From: Cytobacillus pseudoceanisediminis
GTDB lineage: Bacteria > Bacillota > Bacilli > Bacillales > Cytobacillaceae
DNA length: 64,000 nucleotides
Reading direction: 5' to 3'
Assembly (NCBI RefSeq): GCF_023516215.1
Contig: NZ_CP097349.1
Span: 4,740,001 to 4,804,000 of the forward strand
The translations under genes were made by a program, and so were the position numbers. Below are positions 24,896 through 32,451 of this stretch, one piece after another. Position 1 is the first letter of the stretch, and every line of letters starts with the position of its first letter. Under the pieces are notes generated by a model, which saw only the letters and a list, made by a program, of their open reading frames with translations, did no database searches and was not told the DNA's origin.

Positions 24896-25254
24896 GGGGA
24901 CGCTACGGATTCGACAGGGATAGTTCGAGCTTAGGTTGCGAGTCGAGGGGATCGGCCTCGTTAAAACGTCAAAGCCAATAACTGGCAAAACTCAAAACAA
25001 CTTCGCTTTAGCTGCCTAATAGGCCTTTAGCGGTTCGCCCCTCCATAGCCCATGTGGTAGGGTAGCGGACTCACTCTTAGTGGGCTACGCCGGATTCCAC
25101 CGCCTGAGGATGAAGGAAGAGAACAACCAGGCTAGCTGGCCGGACGCCCGTCGATAGGCATAAGGATCAGCGAATTGCGAATATATCGACTACACTCGTA
25201 GAAGCTTAAGTGCCGATATTTCTGGACGAGGGTTCGACTCCTCCGTCTCCACCA
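24896..25254 (+). ncRNA. ssrA: Transfer-messenger RNA (tmRNA, SsrA)
   Basis: The 5' end GGGGACGCTACGGATTCGACAGG pairs with the 3' end GGTTCGACTCCTCCGTCTCCACCA to form the tRNA-like domain with encoded CCA. The tag reading frame starts at GGC 24984 and stops at TAA 25017-25019, encoding (A)GKTQNNFALAA. The ALAA ending is the usual ClpXP recognition signal. It rescues ribosomes stalled on broken mRNA together with SmpB. Confidence 0.97.
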
Positions 25255-25280
25255 AATACATATTTGGTGGTTTTTTATTT
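25250..25280 (+). terminator. Terminator of tmRNA
   Basis: CACCAAA / TTTGGTG stem, overlapping the CCA end, followed by GTTTTTT. Confidence 0.8.
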
Positions 25281-25805
25281 GTTGTAACTTAAACTATATG
25301 ATTCTTTAAAGTGTTTTTGACAATGTTATGCTTTAAATGCATTGAATAAAGTTAAGTGTAACTCTATCTTTCGAAACAAAGAGAAGTGGCTAATGCATTT
25401 CGAGAAGTCACTTTAATGATTGGGGACATTGCAATATGGTGTCCTCTTCCAATCGTAAAAATTTGAAGTTACATTCTTAAAACCCACAGTAATATTCCGC
25501 AGACAAAATCACTGGCTGTTGTGTTTGTATAAATATTTCAACACGCTTTTTAAACCCGCATCAATTACCTGATACTGTTTTTTCCTTACTTACCTAACGG
25601 TGTTTTTCTTCAATAAGATTGGTCTTGCCTTCTTATCTCACTTTTTAATAAATATAAATAAGTTACGGTTCCCGTTGATCCAAAAAGGGTTAACGCTCTT
25701 TTTTGTCGAACTTGCTATTGATCAAGTTTAAAGGGATACGAAGTAAAATGAAGGAGAGTTAATCTTACGAACTGCAGGTTTAGGCCAAATACGGGGGGAT
25801 AGACT
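25281..25805. other. A/T-rich intergenic stretch after ssrA, no gene seen
   Basis: About 525 bases with frequent stops in all frames. Only fragments of possible coding sequence are visible (for example a minus-strand stretch reading QVIDAGLKSVLKYLYKH) and nothing is identifiable. The 3' end of ssrA is a known integration site for islands, and the genes that follow differ from the B. subtilis order, but I see no integrase or repeated attachment site. Confidence 0.4.
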
Positions 25806-26521
25806 TTGAATCAAAAGAATGAACGTATTGGAAGAGTCCAAGAAATCAATAGGTTTCCAGTGAAATCAGTTTTGGGGGAGTCTTTATCCTCTGCCCCAGT
25901 TGATAGTCGAGGTATACTCGGAGACCGTTTATGGGCAATTAAAAATGAGGATGGAAAATTTGGCAGTGGAAAGACTACACGGCGCTTTCAGCAGATGGAA
26001 GGCTTGTTTAACTTTAAAGCAAAATATGAGCGGGACACCCCCTTATCACTATGCCCGATGGAACAGAATATCGAGGTGATCAGGAAAGGGTAAACAAGGC
26101 ACTAAGTGAGCTGTTAGGGTTTCCAGTAATATTGGCAAAGGAAGAGTCAATATCACATTTTGATGAAGGGCCCATAAGTATCATCACAACCTCTGCGTTA
26201 AAAATGTTAAGTAAGGATTTAGCGGAAATAGCAGACTCTCGCCGATTTCGGGCAAACCTAGTAATCGAAACAGAAGCAACAGGGTATCTTGAGGATGAAT
26301 GGGTGGATCAGCTAATTCAAGTAGGAGAAAGTGTTACCCTGAAAATTGTTGCCCCGCTTCAAAGGTGTATTATGGTAAACAATCCTCAAGAGGAACTAAA
26401 GCAGGATGCTCGTATATTGAAAACCTTGGCAACTCACCATGCTGCAATGTTTGGGGTTTGGGCAAAAGTTGAACGATGTGGTGAGATAAGAGTTGGGGAT
26501 GAGGCAATATTACTTAAATAA
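25806..26521 (+). CDS. MOSC domain protein, frameshifted by one base as given
   Basis: MOSC proteins carry sulfur for molybdenum-cofactor enzymes or act as molybdenum-dependent reductases. The N-terminal beta-barrel part reads INRFPVKSVLGESL then DRLWAIKNEDGKFGSGK. The C-terminal part has LVIETE and LQRCIMVNNPQEEL, where the conserved cysteine lies. The frame breaks at the C-run 26038-26042: one more C gives DTPLITMPDGTEYRGDQ. Corrected length is 238 residues. The TTG start follows GGGGGGATAGACT. No Mo-cofactor genes are nearby. Confidence 0.8.
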
Positions 26522-26738
26522 AATGTGCTGAGTATTTGTTCTGCTAGAATAGTAATTCAATACTTTTGCTCCAAGAAATTTAACAGGAGGACATATAAAT
26601 TGACCGAAACCAATATGAGGTGGATGACGAGACCAGGATTTTCGCCGTGATAGTGATGATGTTGTTAAAGAAGATTTTTTAAAGGTCTTTTAATCCCTGT
26701 TCATATGTTTTATAGTGTTAATGAAGATAAAAAGTAAT

Positions 26739-26816
26739 AGGTGATGGAGTTCACCTTTAACCGCCTTTAGGCTAATGACTCCTGTCAGTTGTGAGGTAGC
26801 TGGCAGGAGTCTTTTT
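26739..26816 (+). ncRNA. Fluoride riboswitch (crcB motif) with terminator platform
   Basis: The aptamer starts GGTGATGGAGTTCACC, followed by TTTAACCGCC...GGCTAATGACTCCTG, matching the crcB RNA consensus including the pseudoknot-forming loops. The expression platform is GACTCCTGTCAG / CTGGCAGGAGTC followed by TTTTT (26777-26816). The ligand-bound aptamer would compete with this terminator. It directly precedes two crcB genes, which confirms the assignment. Confidence 0.94.
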
Positions 26817-26852
26817 ATATTGGACAAACTAAGAAAAAAGGGAGGGATAGGG

Positions 26853-27230
26853 GTGGTTTATTTATTAGTTGGGGCTGCAGGATTTCTTGGAGCCTCTTTG
26901 AGGTACTCCATTGGTATTTTCCTCTTTCATGAGAGTGCGGTTTTTCCATTTGCTACTTTGATGGTTAATTTGCTGGGAAGTTTTCTTCTCGCTTGGCTTA
27001 TGACGGGTCTGCTTGTGCGTTTTTCCTTGCCAGCCCATTTAAAAACAGCTCTGGGAACTGGTTTTGTTGGCTCCTTTACGACTTTTTCAACCTTAAGTGT
27101 TGAAACGGTAACACTCTTTCTCGATGGAAAGACAGCACTGGCAGTTTTGTATGTTGCAGCCAGCATTTTTGGCGGATTATGGATGAGCCGACTAGGATTC
27201 CGAGTCACGAAAGGAGAAGAAGCAGAATGA
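26853..27230 (+). CDS. crcB1: Fluoride ion channel CrcB/Fluc, first subunit
   Basis: 125 residues with four membrane helices. Conserved features: GFLGASLRYSIG near the N-terminus, FPFATLMVNLLGSFLLAW, and the channel motif GFVGSFTTFSTLSVE with the fluoride-lining phenylalanines. GTG start at 26853 after GGGAGGGA. It overlaps crcB2 by four bases. Bacillus-type Fluc channels often need both proteins as a heterodimer in dual topology. Under fluoride-riboswitch control. Confidence 0.94.
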   Translation: MVYLLVGAAGFLGASLRYSIGIFLFHESAVFPFATLMVNLLGSFLLAWLMTGLLVRFSLPAHLKTALGTGFVGSFTTFSTLSVETVTLFLDGKTALAVLYVAASIFGGLWMSRLGFRVTKGEEAE

Positions 27231-27595
27231 GTATGTTTCATTTTCTGATGGTGGGGATGGGCGGTTTCTTTGGAGCGATATGCCGGCTGTGGGTCAGTCA
27301 GGTTATAAATAAAAGGATTGTGTCGAGGTTCCCTGCAGCTACGCTTGTTATTAACTTAAGTGGTTCCCTTCTTCTTGGAATCATGGTGGGCTCAGGAATA
27401 GAAGGCAGTCTTTTTATGCTGATCGGCACTGGTTTTATGGGAGCTTTCACTACTTTTTCTACATTTAAGCTGGAAGCAATACAGCTCCATATGGATAAAA
27501 GGAAAAAAGAGCTCATTCTTTATAATGTATTGAGCTATGGCGGCGGAATACTCTTGGCTTTGCTGGGTATTGAACTGGGCAAGCTCTTCGGATGA
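27227..27595 (+). CDS. crcB2: Fluoride ion channel CrcB/Fluc, second subunit
   Basis: 122 residues, four membrane helices, with GFFGAICRLWVSQ, FPAATLVINLSGSLLLG and GFMGAFTTFSTFKLE. The ATG at 27227 overlaps the crcB1 stop (ATGA), indicating coupled translation. The pair exports cytoplasmic fluoride passively. Confidence 0.94.
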   Translation: MSMFHFLMVGMGGFFGAICRLWVSQVINKRIVSRFPAATLVINLSGSLLLGIMVGSGIEGSLFMLIGTGFMGAFTTFSTFKLEAIQLHMDKRKKELILYNVLSYGGGILLALLGIELGKLFG

Positions 27596-27694
27596 AGAAA
27601 GGTTTTTCCAATGCGTTTTTTAGGGAATTTCGTATGATAACCTGTCTTATAGAATTATGTTATGATAACAAATAGCATCAAGGAGGTTATTCAT

Positions 27695-28795
27695 ATGTTC
27701 TGGGAAACTTACATGAAAGAAGATATATTGGTGGATCTGGGAATATCAATTGGGATTTTCCTGCTGTTTCTCCTTTTCCGGAAGCTTTTCACCAAATATA
27801 TATTTACACTATTATTAAGGCTTAGCAGAAAAGCGCCAAATGACTTTTTCTCACATATTTTTGTTTCATTTCAAAAGCCGATTCAGTGGTTATTTATCAT
27901 TATAGGAATCTATGTTTCTGTCGGTTATTTTCCTCACTTAAACCAGCATAATTCCTTGTTTTTAGATATTATTAGAGCGTCTGTTATCATTATGATTACC
28001 TGGGGCTTGTACAACATGGCAGCTGCATCATCTGCCCTTTTTACCAGTCTAAAGGTTAGGTATAATCTGGAAATTGATGATATTCTCATTCCATTTATCT
28101 CAAAGTCCTTGAGAGTTGTTATTGTGGCGATCAGTATAAGCGTGGTTGCCCAGGAATTTGATTATGATGTTAATGGCTTTGTTGCTGGACTTGGATTAGG
28201 CGGAGTCGCCATTGCTTTTGCTGCCAAGGATGTACTGGGCAATTTGTTTGGCGGATTTGTCATCATTACTGAAAAGCCGTTCACGATTGGCGATTGGATT
28301 ATGACGCCAAGTGTGGAGGGAACAGTTGAAGATATTTCTTTTCGAAGCACCAGGGTAAGGACATTTGCCCAGGCGCTGGTCACAGTTCCTAATGCTACTT
28401 TAGCCAATGAATCGATTACAAACTGGAGCAAGATGGGGAAAAGGCAAATCAGCTTCAGATTGCGTGTTACTCATGATACAACGAAAGATCAAATGGCGAA
28501 TGTGGTAGGGCAGATCGAGTATCTGTTAAAAAATCATCCCGATATACACCCGGAAACCATTCTTGTGACCTTTGACGACTACAAAGAAAATGGACTCGAT
28601 ATCTTCCTTTATTTCTTTACCAAAACGACAAATTGGGGAGAATTCCTGAAAATTAAGGAAGAAATTAATTTTGAGATCATGGACATTCTTGAAAATGAGC
28701 GTGTTTATGTAGCTATGCCAAGCAGGAAATTATATTTAGACCCTGATGGGGAAAATCAGCTGAATAAAGATTCCAGGGTAAGACAGGAATCGTGA
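27695..28795 (+). CDS. Mechanosensitive ion channel, MscS family
   Basis: 366 residues. Several N-terminal helices lead into the pore-lining helix and beta domain (AGLGLGGVAIAFAAKDVLGNLFGGFVIITEKPFTIGDWI, given here as the span near residues 170-208), then the alpha/beta C-terminal domain. It releases solutes under hypo-osmotic shock. The start is the ATG at 27695, after AAGGAGG. Similar to B. subtilis YhdY/YkuT-type channels; the exact orthologue is uncertain. Confidence 0.9.
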   Translation: MFWETYMKEDILVDLGISIGIFLLFLLFRKLFTKYIFTLLLRLSRKAPNDFFSHIFVSFQKPIQWLFIIIGIYVSVGYFPHLNQHNSLFLDIIRASVIIMITWGLYNMAAASSALFTSLKVRYNLEIDDILIPFISKSLRVVIVAISISVVAQEFDYDVNGFVAGLGLGGVAIAFAAKDVLGNLFGGFVIITEKPFTIGDWIMTPSVEGTVEDISFRSTRVRTFAQALVTVPNATLANESITNWSKMGKRQISFRLRVTHDTTKDQMANVVGQIEYLLKNHPDIHPETILVTFDDYKENGLDIFLYFFTKTTNWGEFLKIKEEINFEIMDILENERVYVAMPSRKLYLDPDGENQLNKDSRVRQES

Positions 28796-28800
28796 TATGA

Positions 28801-28830
28801 AAAAAGGCGGACCGGTGAGTCCGCCTTTTT
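28801..28830. terminator. Bidirectional terminator between the mscS-type gene and the flavin reductase
   Basis: Perfect stem AAAAAGGCGGAC / GTCCGCCTTTTT with loop CGGTGA. T-runs on both strands suit the convergent genes. Confidence 0.88.
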
Positions 28831-29367
28831 ATTTTGAAAACAATGTATTCCACTGTTCGGCCTTGGCTAAAGCAAGAGTGTCCTCTTTAACTTCTCCCGG
28901 CTTTACTCCGCTTCCAATGATATAGTCAGCAAACTCCATGCCTACAAACTCGAAGATATATTGAAATTGCTGAACAAGGGGAAGTCCTTTTACTTTCGCG
29001 CTGCTGCCGCCTGTAATAACAACGTAAGCTTTCTTCTTTGCCAGCTCTTCTTTCAGGTTAAAGCGTTCATCCCTTAGATACTGTGACCAGCGATCAAAGA
29101 AATCCTTCATCGGACCGCTCATCCCATACCAATACAGAGGCGTGGCAAATAGAAAAACATCATGTGACAGCATATGCTGAATTAATTGCTCATAATCGTC
29201 TTTTACCGGTGAAAAACCGCCTGCTGCATGCCTCTTATCAATAATCGGTTCAATATGCATTTCAGACAGCTGAACAAGGGTATGTTCAGTGCCTTCTACT
29301 ATTTTTTTGCCAGGAATTCGGAGTTGCCATTTTCTCTTGTGCTTCCCAGCAGGGCCAAAACTTTCAT
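28829..29367 (-). CDS. NADPH-dependent FMN reductase-like flavoprotein, frameshifted by one base as given
   Basis: Flavodoxin-fold protein. The N-terminus MKVLALLGSTRENGNSEFLAKK carries the FMN-phosphate loop (GSTRENGNS), and the second FMN-binding segment is ATPLYWYGMSGPMKDFFDR. The frame breaks in the run of seven T (29302-29308, A on the coding strand), where one more base joins the two parts. Corrected length is 179 residues. RBS AAGGAG lies before the ATG at 29367. It probably reduces quinones, nitro compounds or azo dyes; the substrate is unknown. Confidence 0.85.
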
Positions 29368-29443
29368 AAAAAATCGCTCCTTCAACACTTTCATTTGTTA
29401 ATGGATTTTACACAAAAAATTCCAAGAAAGCAAAGACCAGGTC

Positions 29444-29508
29444 TTTACATAAGTGCCCTCTAATCTTTACATTCTATTAATCTTCCATTTACACACTGTC
29501 ACTATACT
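29444..29508 (+). promoter_or_regulatory. Pho-box-like repeats and -10 of the alkaline phosphatase gene
   Basis: TTTACAT at 29444 and 29466 and TTTACAC at 29488 are spaced exactly 22 bases apart, two 11-base PhoP repeat periods. A TATACT hexamer (29503-29508) follows without a good -35. This is what an activator-dependent PhoP promoter looks like. Confidence 0.65.
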
Positions 29509-29546
29509 TTTAATTGTGGTTAAAAACAACAGGGAGGATTACTAGA

Positions 29547-30923
29547 ATGAGATTAAAGAAATTGACAAAAAAAGCAATTCCGGTTCTTGCTGCTTCTGCA
29601 GTTGCGTTTGGAGGACTGATGGGTACAGTTCAGCATACAGAAGCAAAAGGGAACGAAGATAATAGAAAAATTAAGAATGTAATTTTCCTTATCGGTGATG
29701 GAATGGGAGTATCTTATACATCTGCATACCGTTATATGAAAGACGACCCAAGCACAAAGTTTGTTGAGCGTTCCGAGCTGGATAAATATTTGGTCGGCCA
29801 GCAAATGACTTACCCGGAAGATCCGGAACAAAATGTAACAGACTCCGCATCTGCAGCAACAGCAATGTCTGCAGGCATTAAAACTTATAACAATGCGATT
29901 GCCGTAGATAACGATGGATCAGAAGTGAAAACCGTTTTGGAAGCTGCAAAAGAGAAAGGAAAAGCAACAGGACTTGTGGCAACGTCTGAAATTACGCATG
30001 CGACTCCTGCATCATTCGGCTCCCATGACGAAAGCCGCAAGAATATGAATGCCATTGCGGATGATTACTATGATGAGCTTATCAATGGCGATCATAAGGT
30101 AGATGTACTTCTAGGCGGAGGTACAGATTTATTTGTCCGCAATGACAGAAATCTTACAGAAGAGTTTAAGAAGGATGGATTCAGCTATGTAACAGACCGG
30201 GACCAGTTATTTGCGGATGACAATGAGCAGGTTCTTGGTTTATTTGCAGAGCGCGGCTTGCCAAAAATGATTGACCGCACAGAAGACACTCCTTCATTGG
30301 AAGAAATGACGAGTTCTGCAATCCAGCGTTTGAACAAGGATAAAGACGGTTTCTTCCTGATGATAGAAGGCAGCCAGGTAGACTGGGCTGGCCATGATAA
30401 TGATATAGTTGGGGCAATGAGCGAAATGGAAGACTTCGAAAAGGCATTCAAAGCAGCTATTGATTTTGCAAAAAAGGACAAGCATACCCTTGTTGTTGCA
30501 ACTGCTGACCACTCAACTGGGGGCTATTCCATCGGTTCTGACGGCATCTATAATTGGTTCAGCGAGCCAATTAAAGCAGCAAAGCGTACACCTGACTTTA
30601 TGGCAGCGGAAATTGTAAAAGGTGCAGATGCAGAAAAAACTTTGAACCAATATATCGACCTTGATCTAACTGGTGAAGAGATCCAATCTGTTAAAGATGC
30701 TGCCGAAACGAAGAATGTAACAGATATTGATAACGCGATTGAGGAAATCTTTAATGAGCGATCACATACTGGCTGGACAACTGGCGGCCATACTGGTGAA
30801 GACGTGCCGGTATATGCATTTGGCCCTTCAAGCGACCGCTTTGCAGGGCAAATCGAAAATACAGACCATGCTAAATTGATTTTTGAAATATTGAAGTCCA
30901 ATGTAAAAGTTGAAGATAAATAA
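29547..30923 (+). CDS. phoA: Secreted alkaline phosphatase (PhoA/PhoB family)
   Basis: 458 residues. An N-terminal signal peptide (charged MRLKKLTKK, then a hydrophobic stretch ending near QHTEAKG) sends it out of the cell. The nucleophile serine lies in DSASAATAMSAG. Metal ligands are visible in GDGMG, DWAGHDND, TADHSTGG and TTGGHTGEDVPV. It releases phosphate from organic esters during phosphate starvation, in line with the Pho-box-like repeats upstream. The start is the ATG at 29547, after GGGAGG, not an upstream in-frame start. No pst or pho regulator genes are nearby. Confidence 0.94.
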   Translation: MRLKKLTKKAIPVLAASAVAFGGLMGTVQHTEAKGNEDNRKIKNVIFLIGDGMGVSYTSAYRYMKDDPSTKFVERSELDKYLVGQQMTYPEDPEQNVTDSASAATAMSAGIKTYNNAIAVDNDGSEVKTVLEAAKEKGKATGLVATSEITHATPASFGSHDESRKNMNAIADDYYDELINGDHKVDVLLGGGTDLFVRNDRNLTEEFKKDGFSYVTDRDQLFADDNEQVLGLFAERGLPKMIDRTEDTPSLEEMTSSAIQRLNKDKDGFFLMIEGSQVDWAGHDNDIVGAMSEMEDFEKAFKAAIDFAKKDKHTLVVATADHSTGGYSIGSDGIYNWFSEPIKAAKRTPDFMAAEIVKGADAEKTLNQYIDLDLTGEEIQSVKDAAETKNVTDIDNAIEEIFNERSHTGWTTGGHTGEDVPVYAFGPSSDRFAGQIENTDHAKLIFEILKSNVKVEDK

Positions 30924-30931
30924 TGTATCAT

Positions 30932-30962
30932 CTCCCGCTGCTTTCAAGGAGCAGCGGGAACT
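30932..30962 (+). terminator. Hairpin after the alkaline phosphatase gene
   Basis: Perfect 10-bp stem TCCCGCTGCT / AGCAGCGGGA followed by ACTTTTAC; the T-run is short. Confidence 0.6.
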
Positions 30963-30988
30963 TTTACACCAATGGAAGGGGGATCATC

Positions 30989-31624
30989 ATGAAAAAACTG
31001 ATAACAATGATTGCTCTCTTATCGTTTGTTTTATTTGGATGCTCAAACGCGCCGGAACAGCCTTCTGATGTCAGTGCTGAAGCTCCGGAAAAAAGTGAAA
31101 CTGTGAAAAATTATGCACCAAACCCTCAGGTTCCGGATGATCGGCAGTTGGAAAAAGCAGGACAGACTCACCTGGACGAAAAAGGTGAACTTACTTTGAA
31201 AAAAACAAAAAACGTTAATGGTATTCATAGTATCGGCCCAATTGAAATGAAAGTGACAGATGCAAAAGTAATGCATTTGAAGCCAGACTACAGCTTAGTG
31301 GATTATTTTCATACCCTGACGCATGACGAGGAATTTGATTTTGTTAAAGTCTTTGTTGAAATAAAGAACACTTCAGATCAAAAAGTGAACTTTGCCCCGG
31401 CAGCCATCCTTGAAACAAGTAAAGGTGAGCAAATCACCTGGGAAAAGGATATTTACCTTGATGGGCTAACAGAAGAAATTGGGCCAAACGAAACCAAAGC
31501 TGGCAATGTTGGCTTTATTATAGAAGAATCGGATTTGACAAATTTCGAAATCACCACCAGCGATGTGTTTAGTGCTGATGGGAAGAAGATTCAAGATGCG
31601 GAAAAGATTCAAATCGAATTTTAA
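30989..31624 (+). CDS. Putative lipoprotein with DUF4352/DUF5068-like domain
   Basis: 211 residues. The signal peptide ends in lipobox LFGC, so it should be a membrane-anchored lipoprotein on the outer face. A disordered linker follows, then a beta-rich domain (VKVFVEIKNTSDQKVNFAPAA) like the Telo-like/DUF4352 immunoglobulin fold. The start is the ATG at 30989 after AAGGGGG. The function is unknown. It follows the phosphatase hairpin and precedes a weak hairpin with a T-run near 31650. Confidence 0.8.
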   Translation: MKKLITMIALLSFVLFGCSNAPEQPSDVSAEAPEKSETVKNYAPNPQVPDDRQLEKAGQTHLDEKGELTLKKTKNVNGIHSIGPIEMKVTDAKVMHLKPDYSLVDYFHTLTHDEEFDFVKVFVEIKNTSDQKVNFAPAAILETSKGEQITWEKDIYLDGLTEEIGPNETKAGNVGFIIEESDLTNFEITTSDVFSADGKKIQDAEKIQIEF

Positions 31625-31746
31625 CGGACAAGGCTCCAGAGATGGGGTCTTTTTTGCTGGAAATTATATTTGCTGATCAGGGCCCTGGGTACAGTGCAGG
31701 AAATAAAAAAGGAAAACGTTATTTTATTCCTTTTGATGAAGTTTAA

Positions 31747-31813
31747 TTGACAACCATCTTCCCCTGTATTAAAGTTAACTACGTTAATAGTTAAACAGTT
31801 GAACAGTTAAACG
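31747..31813 (+). promoter_or_regulatory. Promoter and repeated operator of the marR-MMPL locus
   Basis: TTGACA (31747), 17 bases, TAAAGT. The start region holds an inverted element (GTTAACTACGTTAATAGTTAAAC) and three successive octamers AGTTAAAC, AGTTGAAC, AGTTAAAC up to 31812. Such repeats over the transcription start are typical of autoregulated MarR genes. Confidence 0.6.
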
Positions 31814-31846
31814 ATAGAATAATTACTTTGTGAGGTGAATATATAA

Positions 31847-32296
31847 GTGAATGTGCCAAATATTAAGGATTTGGTCGACCGGTATATTGCCGTTTCTTTT
31901 TCCGTTGAGAAAAAGGCTGCGTCACTTGTGAAAAATCAAATAGGCAGCGATCTGACCAATGACCAGCATTTTACACTGAGGTACATAAATCAGGTGGGAT
32001 CTTGTACTTCGTCAGAGCTTGCAGAAGTGTTTGACGTGAAAAAGAGCGCGATTACGGCGATGATCACGCGCATGTGGGAAAAAGGGCTGATTCAGCGAAC
32101 ACGAGATGAAAATGATCGCAGGGTTGTCTATCTGACTCTTACCGAAAAAGGGAATGAGTTGTACGTCAAAGCAGAAGAAAAGATTCATAACCTTGTAGAA
32201 TCGCTGATAAACAGATTTGATCAGGCCGAAATCCAGCAGTTCATTGAAACCTTTGAAAAATTGGATAAAGTACTATCGCAGTCTAACGGGCAGTAA
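31847..32296 (+). CDS. MarR family transcriptional regulator
   Basis: 149 residues with the winged helix (TSSELAEVFDVKKSAITAMITRMWEKGLIQRTRDENDRR), the wing carrying the DxRxR signature. GTG start after GTGAGGTG. It precedes an MMPL exporter gene and probably represses itself and that gene until a small ligand binds. The ligand is unknown. Confidence 0.9.
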   Translation: MNVPNIKDLVDRYIAVSFSVEKKAASLVKNQIGSDLTNDQHFTLRYINQVGSCTSSELAEVFDVKKSAITAMITRMWEKGLIQRTRDENDRRVVYLTLTEKGNELYVKAEEKIHNLVESLINRFDQAEIQQFIETFEKLDKVLSQSNGQ

Positions 32297-32379
32297 GGCT
32301 CCCGTTCTAGACTCAGGAGCAATCGAAGGAGTATGAGCGGGAGTCAAACTGCCCGTATAGGCCCGATTGGTTCAACTAA

Positions 32380-32411
32380 CAATCAGTGGGGGAGAGAACC
32401 CCCACTGATTG
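32380..32411 (+). other. Perfect 13-bp stem-loop between marR and the MMPL gene
   Basis: CAATCAGTGGGGG and its exact complement flank loop AGAGAA. No T-run follows. Just upstream, ACGGGCAG/CTGCCCGT and CTCCCG/CGGGAG nest around the marR stop. It could control or process the transcript between the two genes. Confidence 0.6.
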
Positions 32412-32451
32412 AAGTTTCACTTTATCAGAAAACAAAGCGGGGGATTAAAGA

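Noticed and set aside
25400..25640. Transposase remnant downstream of ssrA
   Set aside because: A minus-strand fragment looked vaguely like the end of an IS6-type transposase, but no catalytic motif or inverted repeat could be found.
26595..26691. Possible small gene after the MOSC gene, with AGGAGG and TTG
   Set aside because: The frame stops after 16 codons. A continuation (DSDDDVVKEDFLKVF) exists only with frame changes. Too short and unsupported to call.
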